From Poteriospumella lacustris (lineage: Eukaryota > Sar > Chrysophyceae > Chromulinales > Dinobryaceae): a stretch of 29,244 bases of DNA. The stretch covers positions 1 through 29,244 of the forward strand of contig SMOI01000185.1 in NCBI GenBank assembly GCA_008000375.1, read 5' to 3'. The position numbers were made by a program, and so were the translations under genes. This document shows, piece after piece, positions 10,401 through 19,198 of the stretch (positions are counted from its first letter, which is position 1; the number at the start of each line of letters is the position of its first letter). The notes below the pieces were generated by a model. That model was not told the origin of the DNA. It saw nothing but the letters and a program-made list of their open reading frames with translations, and made no database searches.

Positions 10401-11043
10401 GATACACCAGCTGACTTTTGGCCAATCGCACAGCTCGCAGGGTTTGGTTTGACAAATGCTGGTGCACCTGCTGATGAAGACCGAGCAGCTGATGGTCGTG
10501 ACCGAAGTTGATCGTATGGCGGCGAATAGCGTCACTGCTGAGGATGTGGGCATTCGAATAGCGCCCAAGAATGGTCAATAAACGAATTTGATGAACGTGG
10601 AGGGCATCAAACAGTTCCATGTCGCGAATGGTGGGCAGTCGTTGAAGCACACGACTGATGTTCAGCTGACCGAAGAATATTTCGTCGTAGACTTCTTCCG
10701 ACATCAATGACGAGAAATTTGCTGCGTGATAGCGATTGTGTGGATCGAGAGCTGCGATGGAGATGTTGGTGTAATGCAGAGACTCCCAGTCGCCGCCCTG
10801 CTTCCACCGATCTTCTCGCATGTGGTACAGCAGCGTGAAGCCGACACTATCCCGTAGCGATCCAGTGGACTGCTCGTGCAACACATCTAACTGCTTATCA
10901 TATTCAATTAATGCCTCCACCTCTTTCAGATCGTGTGATTGGCCCAGTACATTGCGACCGCCTGGAAACCATTCACACCAGACCATACAACTGAAGAATA
11001 CCAAATTCCACCGCCACGATCCCATCCACCAAGGCACATACAT
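7477..11043 (-). CDS. Large secretory sulfotransferase, TPR/tyrosyl-protein sulfotransferase-like
   Basis: Single exon, 1188 residues from the first ATG at 11043 (an upstream in-frame GTG at 11052 is not a likely start). A hydrophobic N-terminal segment (about residues 12-25) suggests a signal anchor into the secretory pathway. Residues about 45-400 are helical and may include TPR-like repeats. The catalytic region starts near 665: the 5'-phosphosulfate loop VGFFRSGSTLLE (about 671-682), the 3'-phosphate motif VVLHTVRDPMDTMWS with R854 and S862, then a VRYDAMI segment and the C-terminal ASYLQVRRPIN...GKWRRY block typical of Sulfotransfer_3 and bacterial TPR-sulfotransferases. It would move sulfate from PAPS to a protein or glycan. 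Long insertions (Asp-rich near 405-437, Ser/Gln-rich 450-505, Gly/Asp/Arg-rich near 790-805, Lys/Glu repeats near 915-935) make it much larger than family norms. The acceptor is unknown. Confidence 0.87.
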   Translation of the reverse strand: MYVPWWMGSWRWNLVFFSCMVWCEWFPGGRNVLGQSHDLKEVEALIEYDKQLDVLHEQSTGSLRDSVGFTLLYHMREDRWKQGGDWESLHYTNISIAALDPHNRYHAANFSSLMSEEVYDEIFFGQLNISRVLQRLPTIRDMELFDALHVHQIRLLTILGRYSNAHILSSDAIRRHTINFGHDHQLLGLHQQVHQHLSNQTLRAVRLAKSQLVYLQELQDLNRRLRYLTEQRGLLHFVGGQSWLSAGDAVAAVSWLDAAIAAHPCLHQAYYRLAQAVAASPLNNPQNRSLPSSASATSASDATLRERIEAMENVLRRIYVNADSNLVQLLSSAEDAWSMAVQRARANSDQGGFFGWWFARKSSVSELLSLDPLQQHRALRCTFGDELQYFHVLLRYSQVSDSWDGDEDDSHDGDTSGDGHRDLDEDDNEDDDDDDDITVSGNLFAASTRRPSASASSTSTSAIKTRAKVSLSASHPAAFAQQSPSQSPSQPQSQQHKQKQPSKANEPDAQPAVVRDYVKVVQAAMYWSLFTLADAIPGEEPLAFFYLQQARALERFRVDDPRYSQYSATDSHRQVTHIQRTFTAEYYPQPSYPTEVPLPRAAFARVLRQQPPPDVAPRGAASSPLLFAHDLFTPDELTNQSIPMDALRAQWTPPMDEVLYGDSSARPVFIVGFFRSGSTLLETQLSRQHSSLVWGLGEHSAFATQMHHLQQDMLQLAATWEAQTQQTQAATTAAAAGATATSHRREAVEAIQRETEAVREERYRQVLRRHTARIDTAMQHRCAQYLTAGTGGGDRDGDGDRGSGRGTVRHRYDDRITKLHPRCTRIIDKMLLNYRNVGLIHLLYPQAVVLHTVRDPMDTMWSCMTHRFGDSAAYTLNIRLLVEEFAWYLQTMRHFRRTLPPRPPIWALSSVATGSKNEEKNEEKNEKKNEKKASRAAKPTWQNVALCPLVSLRDSVRSGRTDSGGTKNETQLPSSAFPLFCSQRRQLKPPASPAVRRRRQQTTSEAKEEAEAVSLLPMVDVRYDAMITRPQHVLREVYGLLQLPLPPSLASMSSDAGGDGDATSQSPSNRTAATSETSDSETTGPVRTASYLQVRRPINDAAQGKWRRYATQLRHTLWPLWQDAWKRLQRAARDGHSDGSDEDAVPFNTDDDVAGVAMNWSGALTDDGYDYRAALRRLAAHLDATHNE
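8245..8300 (-). repeat. In-frame coding repeat, (Lys)Lys-Asn-Glu-(Glu/Lys) units
   Basis: Four to five imperfect 12-base units on the minus strand encode KNEE/KNEK repeats inside the sulfotransferase catalytic region, between the conserved helix after the RDPMDT motif and the C-terminal VRYDAM block. It is a charged, probably disordered insertion. Confidence 0.75.
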
Positions 11044-12426
11044 TGCTGTCACTGTGTTATATACACGCGGATACAGACAAATTACACAAGGTTATGAACT
11101 ATTTTCAAACGAAAATACCATAAATAGAAGCAGCGAAGTCGCACGCACCTTTCGTCGTCGTCGTCGTCGTGTCCTCTCCAAGTGCCTCTTCCCCCGTTCT
11201 TCGTTCTCCGTCGCCGTGTGCACAAACAATCAACCACACAGAATGTTCGCGGCAAAGGGGAAGTGGAATCCATTCGTTGGTTTAACATTAGTGAAGCCTA
11301 TTAAATAAAAATATTGATTGTTCTTTTGTTTTGATTTGTTGAGGAGAAAGTTCAGACAGAAGAGGGTTAGCAAACGATGGGAGGAGGTGTAGTACCCGCC
11401 CCAGCTACAAGGCAGACGGGACCATCCTACGGCTTGAGTATGGTTAAGACAAAATAAATACACAAAACATCATCCCACAATGAAAAATGGTTGCTGCAAG
11501 AGAGCTGCCGCAACCCGCAGCAACCATTGGCAGTGATGTGATGAGAGGAGACGGTTCAGCGGAGCCCTTCACTGAGCCTCTCTACGCCTCCAAGTCGTTA
11601 ATATAAATGTAGGCGCATCACGACCAAGAACAGCGACTTTGTCAGGTCAGTGATGAGCGAAAATAATGAACTGGCAGGTCGCGTAGATCGCCATCCAGCA
11701 ACGACCCATGCGAAAAATAAAAACCAACCGAGCCACACTCCAACTACGACAAGATGCGCAGCTCCAGAAACAACAACGATGAACACCGATATAGCGATGG
11801 CCGCGAACGACAAAAAATGAAACCGACCACACGAACACGCCACAAACCACAAAGCGAAGCGTCACTCGCCACCACACACACGTGGTGACGAAACACTCTT
11901 CGCATGACACGAGGTCGTATGACGCTATATCGCCCTTTGCAAATGATGAGACACCAATGGAAGCAGAACTCAAATCTTTGAAGGGGGCAAAAAGCGACAC
12001 CGCGACAACAGATAACTAAAAAGAAAGACGACGGACAGCCGAAGGTAGAATAACGAGACAAAGAGAGGGCTATTGCAGGGGCAGAGGGTGGGGGAGAGGT
12101 AGAGGAACAGGGGCGAAAGAGCAGGGATGTGTAGAAGAGGAAGTAGTAACAGAGGAGAAAGAGATGGGGGTGCTTGGGGAAAGAGTCATGACCGGGGAAG
12201 ATGATAGACGGTGACGACGTTTCACCGCGATGCCGCAAGAAGAGGCGTCGTCACAAAACTCGTTAAGGAAACCGATGCGATATTCAAAATAGGGAAACGA
12301 ACACATGCGCGAGGCACGAGTAAATGAGAACGGTGAGAATAAAATCTGAGAGAGTAGAAGGCAGAGAGAAGGCGACTTGATGACTGTTCCGTACACGAGA
12401 GAAACAAACTGAGAATGGTGGTTCCA
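11044..12426. other. Intergenic region: sulfotransferase promoter and MHYT protein 1 3' flank
   Basis: No credible gene is seen. Purine richness on the plus strand at about 11640-12420 means the minus strand, which reads out of the MHYT gene, is pyrimidine-rich like the other long 3' flanks here. Small minus-strand reading frames are Ser/Phe/Cys-rich products of that bias. A TCG repeat lies at about 11155-11170 near the sulfotransferase start, and a 12-bp perfect hairpin at 11486-11528. Confidence 0.6.
11486..11528. repeat. Perfect 12-bp inverted repeat (hairpin)
   Basis: AATGGTTGCTGC (11486-11497) is the exact reverse complement of GCAGCAACCATT (11517-11528), with a 19-base loop. It sits about 440 bp upstream of the sulfotransferase ATG and 900 bp after the MHYT1 stop. 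It may be an RNA hairpin, an operator or a terminator-like element. Confidence 0.6.
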
Positions 12427-14163
12427 TCACACGATATCCAACGATGCGTCGAGGTGATCCTTTTCTTCGGATTGATTGTACAGGGGGACGATGGCGGGTG
12501 TCAAAGGGTAGAGCGCGATGGATTCCGCGCTGTCTTGCGACACGGATAGCTGCTGCAAGCGAGTGAGGTCCTCGACCGATGAACTGGCTTCCATACCGTT
12601 AGAAGCGGCTGTAGTGATTGTACCTCCAGCGGCAATAGCAGCAGCTGTTCGCCGAATCGATGGCTTGGACGATGACCTTTCTAGGCAGCGATCAAGGTTC
12701 ACACGAAACGATTTCAATCCCATGTTGCCATTCACACGAGGTACCGGCACCGGTGCTGTGTGCTCTTCCAATGCGACCACACCACCAGAAACTGCACTCA
12801 CCAACCCAACTTCATCGTCAACCGGGTGTTCACTGTTATGCGCACTACTGTTGTGGATGCTATCACTGGCAATGGAGCTTCCACCTTCCGTGCGAAAGAG
12901 GATCAACGCCCGGTTCCACTGGCCCGTCAACAACAACAGCACAATATGCGCAAGAAACTCCCCAAACCCCATTTGTAACTGATGATTGACTTCCGAGATT
13001 AATCCACGTGTCTCGGAGGTCATTTCCAAACGTTGTTCATAGCTACGTACCCGCTTGGAGAGATATTGCTCCGTCAACTGGCGAACCGCCGAGGGATTCA
13101 ATGACGTGTTCAAGGACGATACCTTTTCTGTGGCGGCGGCCGTATGAGTGCTGTGAGCCAATATGCTTGCACTTTCTGCTGCCAGCTTTTGAATGACGAT
13201 ATCGGCCTGTCGCACTAGCTTCATATACCGTGCGATCGTGCAGCGAGCATGCCAAGCCGTGAAAATGACCAATCCCCACAGAAATACGTTACCACAGACG
13301 ATCGCACCGCTGTAGATCGTGGCCAAGGCCGCGTCCCATTTGTTGAGAGCGATATTATGCATTTCGGAGTTGAAGTGATATTCAGTAGCTTCCATGCCGG
13401 CGTAATTCATCGAGCAGATGGCTGTAGCCATGATCAACGCTGCCAGAAGACGTAACCATTCTTTGTCGGGAAACACGGACAGCAATCGAAATAAGATCCA
13501 AAATGCGAGAATCGATGCAAAAATGGCGATTAAACTCGCGAAGAAGAGCAATCCGGGATTGAAGAAAATTCGTCCATGAAAGACGGCAGCTTCCATACCC
13601 AGAATATGTGTGACACAGACTCCTGCACCCATAATGGCACCTCCAGTGATCAATTGACCCAGTTTCTTGGTGGAGATAATCACCAACATTTTCATGGGGG
13701 TAATTTTGCGGACTTCTTGCAGCGATAAACGCTTTGAATCTTCGATAAACTCCTCGACAATATTGGCTTTGCTTTTCGAGAACATAGGATCATAGCACGA
13801 GATAGTGATCCCCACAAACGACATGAACCATGCAAACAAGAGCGTAAAAATGACCAAGGTGATGCTATACCGCATGTACACGCGCTCTCCTTGTTCATCG
13901 TGGATGTGGGAGGCGTTCATCCCGATGAAGTGCATCGACCACACCGATACGCCTCCCAGCGACAAACTCATGAGCAGCAAATAGAAAAGATGCTTCTTTT
14001 TGTGGCTGATGGTAACATTGGGTCCGAATATGCGTTTTTCTTCGATCAAAGAATTGCGCAGTTGTTCGCTCATACAGATGGCCATGTAAGATCCAAGGAA
14101 TGACAAGGCGAACGACAAGAGCACCGTTCCAACTTCGAATTTTGTGTATGTGGCGACGTACAT
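12427..14163 (-). CDS. MHYT-domain integral membrane protein 1 (degenerate motifs)
   Basis: Single exon, 578 residues, ATG at 14163. Seven membrane segments (roughly 10-30, 58-82, 102-122, 168-192, 204-228, 237-258, 280-303) match the MHYT domain. Motif 1 is MHFIGM (77-82), but motif 2 is THILGM (185-190) and motif 3 is MNYAGM (252-257), so the Met of motif 2 and the His of motif 3 are lost. MHYT has been proposed to bind copper and sense O2, CO or NO; that is a prediction for the family. No GGDEF, EAL or kinase domain follows. A helical region (about 310-395) and another hydrophobic stretch (about 399-415, ending LTGQW) are conserved with the neighbouring paralogue. The tail is Ser/Ala-rich and probably disordered. 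It is divergent from MHYT protein 2. Confidence 0.88.
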   Translation of the reverse strand: MYVATYTKFEVGTVLLSFALSFLGSYMAICMSEQLRNSLIEEKRIFGPNVTISHKKKHLFYLLLMSLSLGGVSVWSMHFIGMNASHIHDEQGERVYMRYSITLVIFTLLFAWFMSFVGITISCYDPMFSKSKANIVEEFIEDSKRLSLQEVRKITPMKMLVIISTKKLGQLITGGAIMGAGVCVTHILGMEAAVFHGRIFFNPGLLFFASLIAIFASILAFWILFRLLSVFPDKEWLRLLAALIMATAICSMNYAGMEATEYHFNSEMHNIALNKWDAALATIYSGAIVCGNVFLWGLVIFTAWHARCTIARYMKLVRQADIVIQKLAAESASILAHSTHTAAATEKVSSLNTSLNPSAVRQLTEQYLSKRVRSYEQRLEMTSETRGLISEVNHQLQMGFGEFLAHIVLLLLTGQWNRALILFRTEGGSSIASDSIHNSSAHNSEHPVDDEVGLVSAVSGGVVALEEHTAPVPVPRVNGNMGLKSFRVNLDRCLERSSSKPSIRRTAAAIAAGGTITTAASNGMEASSSVEDLTRLQQLSVSQDSAESIALYPLTPAIVPLYNQSEEKDHLDASLDIV

Positions 14164-14732
14164 GGCAGGTAAAATATTTAGATGTATTCAGGGCAGGCGG
14201 TGAACGAATGAGGTTTATGGAAGAAGCACATAAGCATAACAAGTGAATAGAGACTGTCCACACGACTTTGTCGAAGGCTCCCCGTATGTACCAGATCACT
14301 CGAAAGTGACCGATCAATAACTTTCGACTTGTAGTGTCGTAGTAATCCTTGACAGTTACCGAAATGGTCCCAGTTTCTCTATGGTTCGTAAATAAAAGAC
14401 CATAGTCACCTTGTCAATAAATAACTGAACCGCGAGCGCAACGGACTTGTGTGCGAAGGCTATTGTACAAAACTATATACATTTTCTGATGTTACTATAG
14501 TATAGAGATAAATACTATAGTGCACTTTCTACACCTCTGTCTGGTCTCTCTGGACCAGAGACAGAATACAAAAGAAGAGACAGAAGTGAAAGACAAAAAG
14601 CAGACAACTAGAACACTTCCACTTTTTACAAAGACAATTCCAGGAATCGTTCATTAGCCGCATGGAATAGAGTACGAACGTGGATAGTGGCAGCATATTT
14701 GGTGCATCGGCACGGACCTTCTGACTCTGAAA
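14164..14732. promoter_or_regulatory. Shared divergent promoter region of the MHYT pair
   Basis: These 569 bp separate the two MHYT start codons. Four perfect inverted repeats with short spacers lie in it: TCGAAAGT/ACTTTCGA (14300-14307, 14320-14327), CTATGGT/ACCATAG (14379-14385, 14399-14405), ACTATAGTAT/ATACTATAGT (14494-14503, 14512-14521) and TCTCTGG/CCAGAGA (14547-14553, 14555-14561). Symmetric sites in a bidirectional promoter suggest dimeric regulators, but this is inference. No gene is seen. Confidence 0.55.
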
Positions 14733-16535
14733 ATGATGTACACGGCCAAACATAATGACTATCAACCACAAATCGTGGTATTTTCTGTGGCAATGGCTTT
14801 CCTAGGTGCATACATGACCATCAATCTTGGCGACCATCTTCGACTTTCACTTATTGAGGAAAAGCGCATTTTTGGGCCAAATGTGAGTGTCAGTCATAAG
14901 AAGAAACACTTGCTGTATTTGTTTCTGATGAGTTTATCTCTGGCTGGTGTGGGCATTTGGGCGATGCATTTCATTGGCATGAACTCTTGTCACATCAACT
15001 ATCCGAACGGAGAACGAGTCAGGATCGAATACAACATCCCCCTCGTCATTGGTTCGTTTCTTTGTGCTTGGTTTTTGGCCTTCGTCGGTCTGATGATCGC
15101 CAGTTATGATCCCATGTTTTCGAAAAACAAATTTGAAATCGTCGAGGCATTTATTGCGGATTCGAAACGCTTGTCTATCAAAGAGATCCGAAAAATTTCC
15201 ACGAGAAAAATGCTGGCCATTATCGCCACCAAAGATTTGGGTCGATTGATGACCGGCGGCCTTTGCCTTGCCGCTGGTGTTAGCATCATGCATTACGTGG
15301 GCATGGAGGCATCCATTTTTGATGGGGACATCCTTTACTACCCCGGATTGGTGTGCTTCTCTGTTCTCACTGCTCTTGTAGCATCTTGTTTGGCCTTCTG
15401 GATTCTTTTTCGCCTTCTGTCGATCTTTCCCGATCAAGAGGGACTACGGTTGGGCTCGGCGTTGTTGATGGCGGTAGCGGTATGCGGTATGCACTACACA
15501 GGCATGGAAGCTACGATTTATAAGATATCTGACGGAGGAGAGAGGCACACGGACAGCTTAAGTTCAGCCAAAGTGCACACGTCGTATCGTGTATCCTACG
15601 CCTTTGCGGCCATCGCTGCGAATGTTCTACTGTGGGTTCTGGTCGTTTTTTCTACCTGGCATGCACGCAGTGTGAATTCTAAGCATATGAAAATCATTCG
15701 ACAGGCCGATCTCGTCATTCAAAAACTGGCCGCGGAAAGCGCTTATCTGCTCTCGTCAAATGCCCAGGGACAGTCGGAAAAGACGCCATCGGTGTCGTTG
15801 AGTCCTTCTATGGTGCGATCTTTGGCGGAACAATACTTGGCCAAGCGCATTCGTAACTTTGAACGTCGCTTAGAAATGACCTCGGAAACGCGAGACTTGC
15901 TGTCCGAGGTGAACCATCAAATGCAAATGGGGTTTGTGGAGTTCTTGCTACACGTCGCGTTGTTGTTCCTCACGGGGCAATGGAAGAAAGCCACCGTGTT
16001 GTTCCGTACGGAAGGTGGAAGTTCGATGGATGGAGGTAGTACACAGGGAAGTGATCACGGTAGTTTGATCGCTCTTGAATCTGGCACCGCTGGCTCAGAC
16101 CCAGCGGTTGCCGGAGAGGAGAAAGATGACGACGGACCGGGTGCTGGTGGGTTGCTTTCCTTCCGTCGCGCTTTGGAGCAAACTAATGGGTCATCGATGC
16201 ACTCCTCGACGCATAGTCGTTCTGGTCATTCTCATCGTCGTACTGATTCGTTAGGTGCCGCGCCATCGGGTCGAAAAGGTGTCGTGGCTGCCTCTGAGCA
16301 TGGCGATGACGAGGACAACCACGAGGTGGCCCTGGCCATAGATCCGCCGGCATCATCAATAGTCACCATCAGCGAGTCCTCCAAAACCCCTCCCATTGTA
16401 TATGCCGAAGAACCGTTGGCATCAAATGGGGCAGAAAATCTGGCCCTTTTCCAGGCCGCTTCTGCGTCTACTCCGGTCGACAACGGAGGACAATCTGCCG
16501 CGATGGCCCTGGACGTGGACGTGGATGTTGTGTAG
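14733..16535 (+). CDS. MHYT-domain integral membrane protein 2 (canonical motifs)
   Basis: Single exon, 600 residues; ATGs at 14733 and 14736 are both possible, the second matching the start of the paralogue. The layout matches MHYT protein 1: seven membrane segments in the first 310 residues, a shared helical stretch (about 315-395) and a further hydrophobic segment (399-415). All three signature motifs are intact: MHFIGM (78-83), MHYVGM (186-191) and MHYTGM (253-258), so this copy keeps the Met/His set proposed to ligate copper. The tail (about 430-600) is Ser/Gly/Asp-rich, with a His/Ser/Arg stretch and a final DVDVDVV. No known output domain is fused, so any signal must pass to a partner or the conserved C-terminal helices. 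It is probably a plasma- or endomembrane sensor; the ligand is inferred from the family. Confidence 0.9.
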   Translation: MMYTAKHNDYQPQIVVFSVAMAFLGAYMTINLGDHLRLSLIEEKRIFGPNVSVSHKKKHLLYLFLMSLSLAGVGIWAMHFIGMNSCHINYPNGERVRIEYNIPLVIGSFLCAWFLAFVGLMIASYDPMFSKNKFEIVEAFIADSKRLSIKEIRKISTRKMLAIIATKDLGRLMTGGLCLAAGVSIMHYVGMEASIFDGDILYYPGLVCFSVLTALVASCLAFWILFRLLSIFPDQEGLRLGSALLMAVAVCGMHYTGMEATIYKISDGGERHTDSLSSAKVHTSYRVSYAFAAIAANVLLWVLVVFSTWHARSVNSKHMKIIRQADLVIQKLAAESAYLLSSNAQGQSEKTPSVSLSPSMVRSLAEQYLAKRIRNFERRLEMTSETRDLLSEVNHQMQMGFVEFLLHVALLFLTGQWKKATVLFRTEGGSSMDGGSTQGSDHGSLIALESGTAGSDPAVAGEEKDDDGPGAGGLLSFRRALEQTNGSSMHSSTHSRSGHSHRRTDSLGAAPSGRKGVVAASEHGDDEDNHEVALAIDPPASSIVTISESSKTPPIVYAEEPLASNGAENLALFQAASASTPVDNGGQSAAMALDVDVDVV

Positions 16536-17859
16536 AGTTGGTCAATGTACATGATTGTCTTTTTTTTGCTGTTGTTGTGGATGTCTCATAGCCCTCTGTT
16601 GTTTTGTTTATGCGAATGGGTGGTGCTTCTTTAGCCTGCATGTCTGGGTCCTTGTTTGCAAGTGGCCGAGCGTGTGTGCTGGGCGCGTGTGTATTAACGT
16701 ATGAAGTTACACGATGAAACAGCATTTCGTCGTCTTTGTGTTCGTTCCTTCTTGTCATCGTTTCTTGGTTTCTCTTTTGTTGTCTTTCTTTCGGTTGGCT
16801 GGCTTGTTTGGCCTCCCCGCCGTCGCCCACTTCATCGCGGAGCCGGTGTTTCCTTCGTCGCAAATGTGTATTTCATTCCTCTCTTCTTGTCTCGTCGCTC
16901 TTCGCTCTCCGTCGCTCTATCCTTGAGGTGAATGTCATCGTGCAATGAGCACGAGTACGCTATATACAGGCGCGCTTCAAACTTGTTTTTTTGTGAGATC
17001 TACCGGTGACCAGCTTCTTGTCTCCACGTCGCTTTGCTGTGATGTTTGCGATTCTCATTTACTTTTATTTCTTTTCCACGATTCCTCCGAGAATCGTCAC
17101 TGACCGTCGTTCACAGACCCCGCTTGCTTGCTTTCTTCACAGACCTGATCTATACATACACATACTGGCAGGGGTTCGTTATTCTTCGTCAGTTAACCAT
17201 CGCCGAAATCGTTCCCCTCCAATTTACACTATATTTGACAGTAGTCCATCAGCTGAGTGTCGCTTCTCTGCTTGTATTGGGCTTAATCGCTGTGGATAAC
17301 GCATTCATTTTACTTGGTCCTTCGGATTGTTTCTTGCTGTCAGATTTGCTTTCTGAAAAAGAGCATGACGCTTTCAAAGGAAAAGAGCGCTGTAACCATT
17401 AACGTTGTGCCATTCTACAGTCTTCTTTCGGAGGTCCTCGATTTGTTCAAGCCTTAACAGCAACAATTTGTTTTACTTGCGTAAGTGCGGCATTTAGATG
17501 CTTGTTGGGCGGTGCTGACCACTGAAACGTTCTCTCCCCGCGATGTCATGATGACGACGACGACTCTTCCCGTCTTGAAAAGGCTCCAGAGAGAGCCAAT
17601 CGGAGCCGAGAACAGATGATGTAGAAACTCCCACAATCTTCGTCATTTGAACTTCAATGGGATAGTCTACAAAATAATTTTGTCATTGGTTCGAAGTAAT
17701 GAACGATTGCGTGGATATTGCGAGATACCCACTGGCGGAATCTGGAACAGACACCAATGGCAACCTAGGATTGTTCTCCCCCGACACTTTGCTGCAAGAG
17801 TCAGCTTTCTGACTTTACAAACCATGGACATTACATCCTAATGAACATTTTTATTTGAA
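16536..17859. other. Intergenic region after MHYT protein 2
   Basis: The first 600 bases are T- and CT-rich on the plus strand and look like a long 3' UTR. From about 17100 to 17860 the composition is mixed and contains only weak frames. A 118-residue frame ending at 17402 is hydrophobic in its middle but has no recognisable family or start context. A 60-residue minus-strand frame (17454-17636) has no in-frame ATG at its start. The last 200 bases are the likely promoter of the WD40 gene. Confidence 0.6.
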
Positions 17860-19134
17860 ATGGACACGCCATATTTGACTCGAGAGTTTATGCTGTTCAA
17901 TGCCCACCATGAGGCCATCTCCGGATTGACATGGCAAAAATCGGGAAAGTTCTTCCATTCTGGATCCATCGACAACACTGTCAAGCTGTGGGAAATTGAT
18001 TCAAGCCATTCCATACACTTGCATACAGTTCTCCGCAAAGTAGGCCCTCGCCAATCATCGGTGACGCGGTTAGAACTTTGCAGACAAGGGAGTCTCTTCG
18101 TCGGAAATGAGTTGGGAAATATCGAGCGCTTTCCGCCCGTGAATATGGATTCAGAACTCCAAGAGCACTGCGAGGTGCTTCACCTAAGCTGTGGAGGAAG
18201 ATCACGCCAACGATACCAGTCTCTTACCTTGCTGAAGTCCTTGCACGTTTGTGACGACCCTTCCAATCCGTGGGCAAACGGCATGTTGGCCAGTAAACGC
18301 GGCGAGCTTCTCTACATTGACACGGCGGCTGCTAATTTTGCCACAGATGATTCTATTCTGTGGAGAGAGCCGCTGCTGGACTATGACTGGGTATAAGCTG
18401 CAAATAGTTATAGGACCAGTTTACATCTGACAACACCTCTGATGTTGACTTTGTAGGTCACTTGCGCTCTACCGCTCCCAAGAGATTTCTCTCATCCAAC
18501 AATGGAAATTCTCATCGCACAGGGGAATGGATTGTGGACCATTGAATTGGCATCACCGGGGAGCAACAGCAGCTCGCACATAGTGTCCAGAAGGTTGTTA
18601 TGGCAACACGATGAACATAGTACTCCAGTCGATGCGTTTCCCACCTCGGTATCACATCTGGAACGACTGCACCAGACAGATGAAGCATTAGTATGTGCCG
18701 CATGCAGTGATTCATCCATTCGAGTTTTCGATGTCGAATCGCACCGCCTCGTGACAACCATGTGCTATCCGCCCGCAGAGATCAAATATGTGCCACATTA
18801 CCCTCATAATTACCCTCGAAAAAGAGCTGGACATGCGCAAGCAGATACACGCATTTGGGAAACCTTAGAAATTGAACCTCAGCTGTTGGCATCAGTGGCA
18901 GCAGACGGGTATGTTGCGCTTTGGGATCTCAGATGTGGAACTGTGGTTCACCGATCGGCGCGACATGAAGGAGGTGTAACGGGTTTGTTATGGAGTAGCG
19001 AGATGCAATCACTGATAACAGCATCCTGCGCAGATAACCCAAGCAAAAGCCGGACAAAAGGTACCTTGTCGGTCTATGATTTACGTCGTTACGATTGGTC
19101 GGTCTCGACCTTAACAGTGTCGACGGAGGGATGA
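17860..19134 (+). CDS. WD40-repeat protein
   Basis: Spliced CDS 17860-18390 and 18457-19134 (intron GTATAA...TTGTAG, 66 bp, phase 0), 402 residues. The first blade is clear: HHEAISGLTWQKSGKFFHSGSIDNTVKLWEI (about residues 15-45). Later blades include VCAACSDSSIRVFDVES, LLASVAADGYVALWDLR and a last one ending GTLSVYDLRRYDW, so the fold is probably one seven-bladed beta-propeller acting as a protein-interaction scaffold. The late VALWDLR...GGVTGLLW...GTLSVYDLRR pattern recalls WDR55/Jip5 (ribosome biogenesis), but the rest is too divergent for a firm name. The stop is 65 bp from that of the convergent ASCH gene. Confidence 0.83.
18391..18456 (+). other. Intron of the WD40 gene
   Basis: The boundaries are GTATAA...TTGTAG, 66 bp, phase 0. 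Splicing joins LLDYDW to VTCALPLPRDF and links two frames that both contain WD40 signatures. Confidence 0.83.
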
Positions 19135-19198
19135 GTATGAGGCTATATAATGAAGGGGAGATCAGGGCTATGTAAACCAACGCAACAAATATTTCGTA

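Noticed and set aside
11647-12238. Overlapping minus-strand frames of 117 and 164 residues after MHYT protein 1
   Set aside because: Ser/Phe/Cys-rich, no start context, no domain; explained by pyrimidine bias of the presumed 3' UTR.
17046-17402. 118-residue plus-strand frame with a hydrophobic middle
   Set aside because: Could be a small membrane protein, but the first half is UTR-like, the composition is not coding-like and no family is recognisable.
17454-17636. 60-residue minus-strand frame ending in three cysteines (prenylation-like)
   Set aside because: It begins at TTG with an in-frame stop shortly upstream and no ATG at its start; no similarity recognised.
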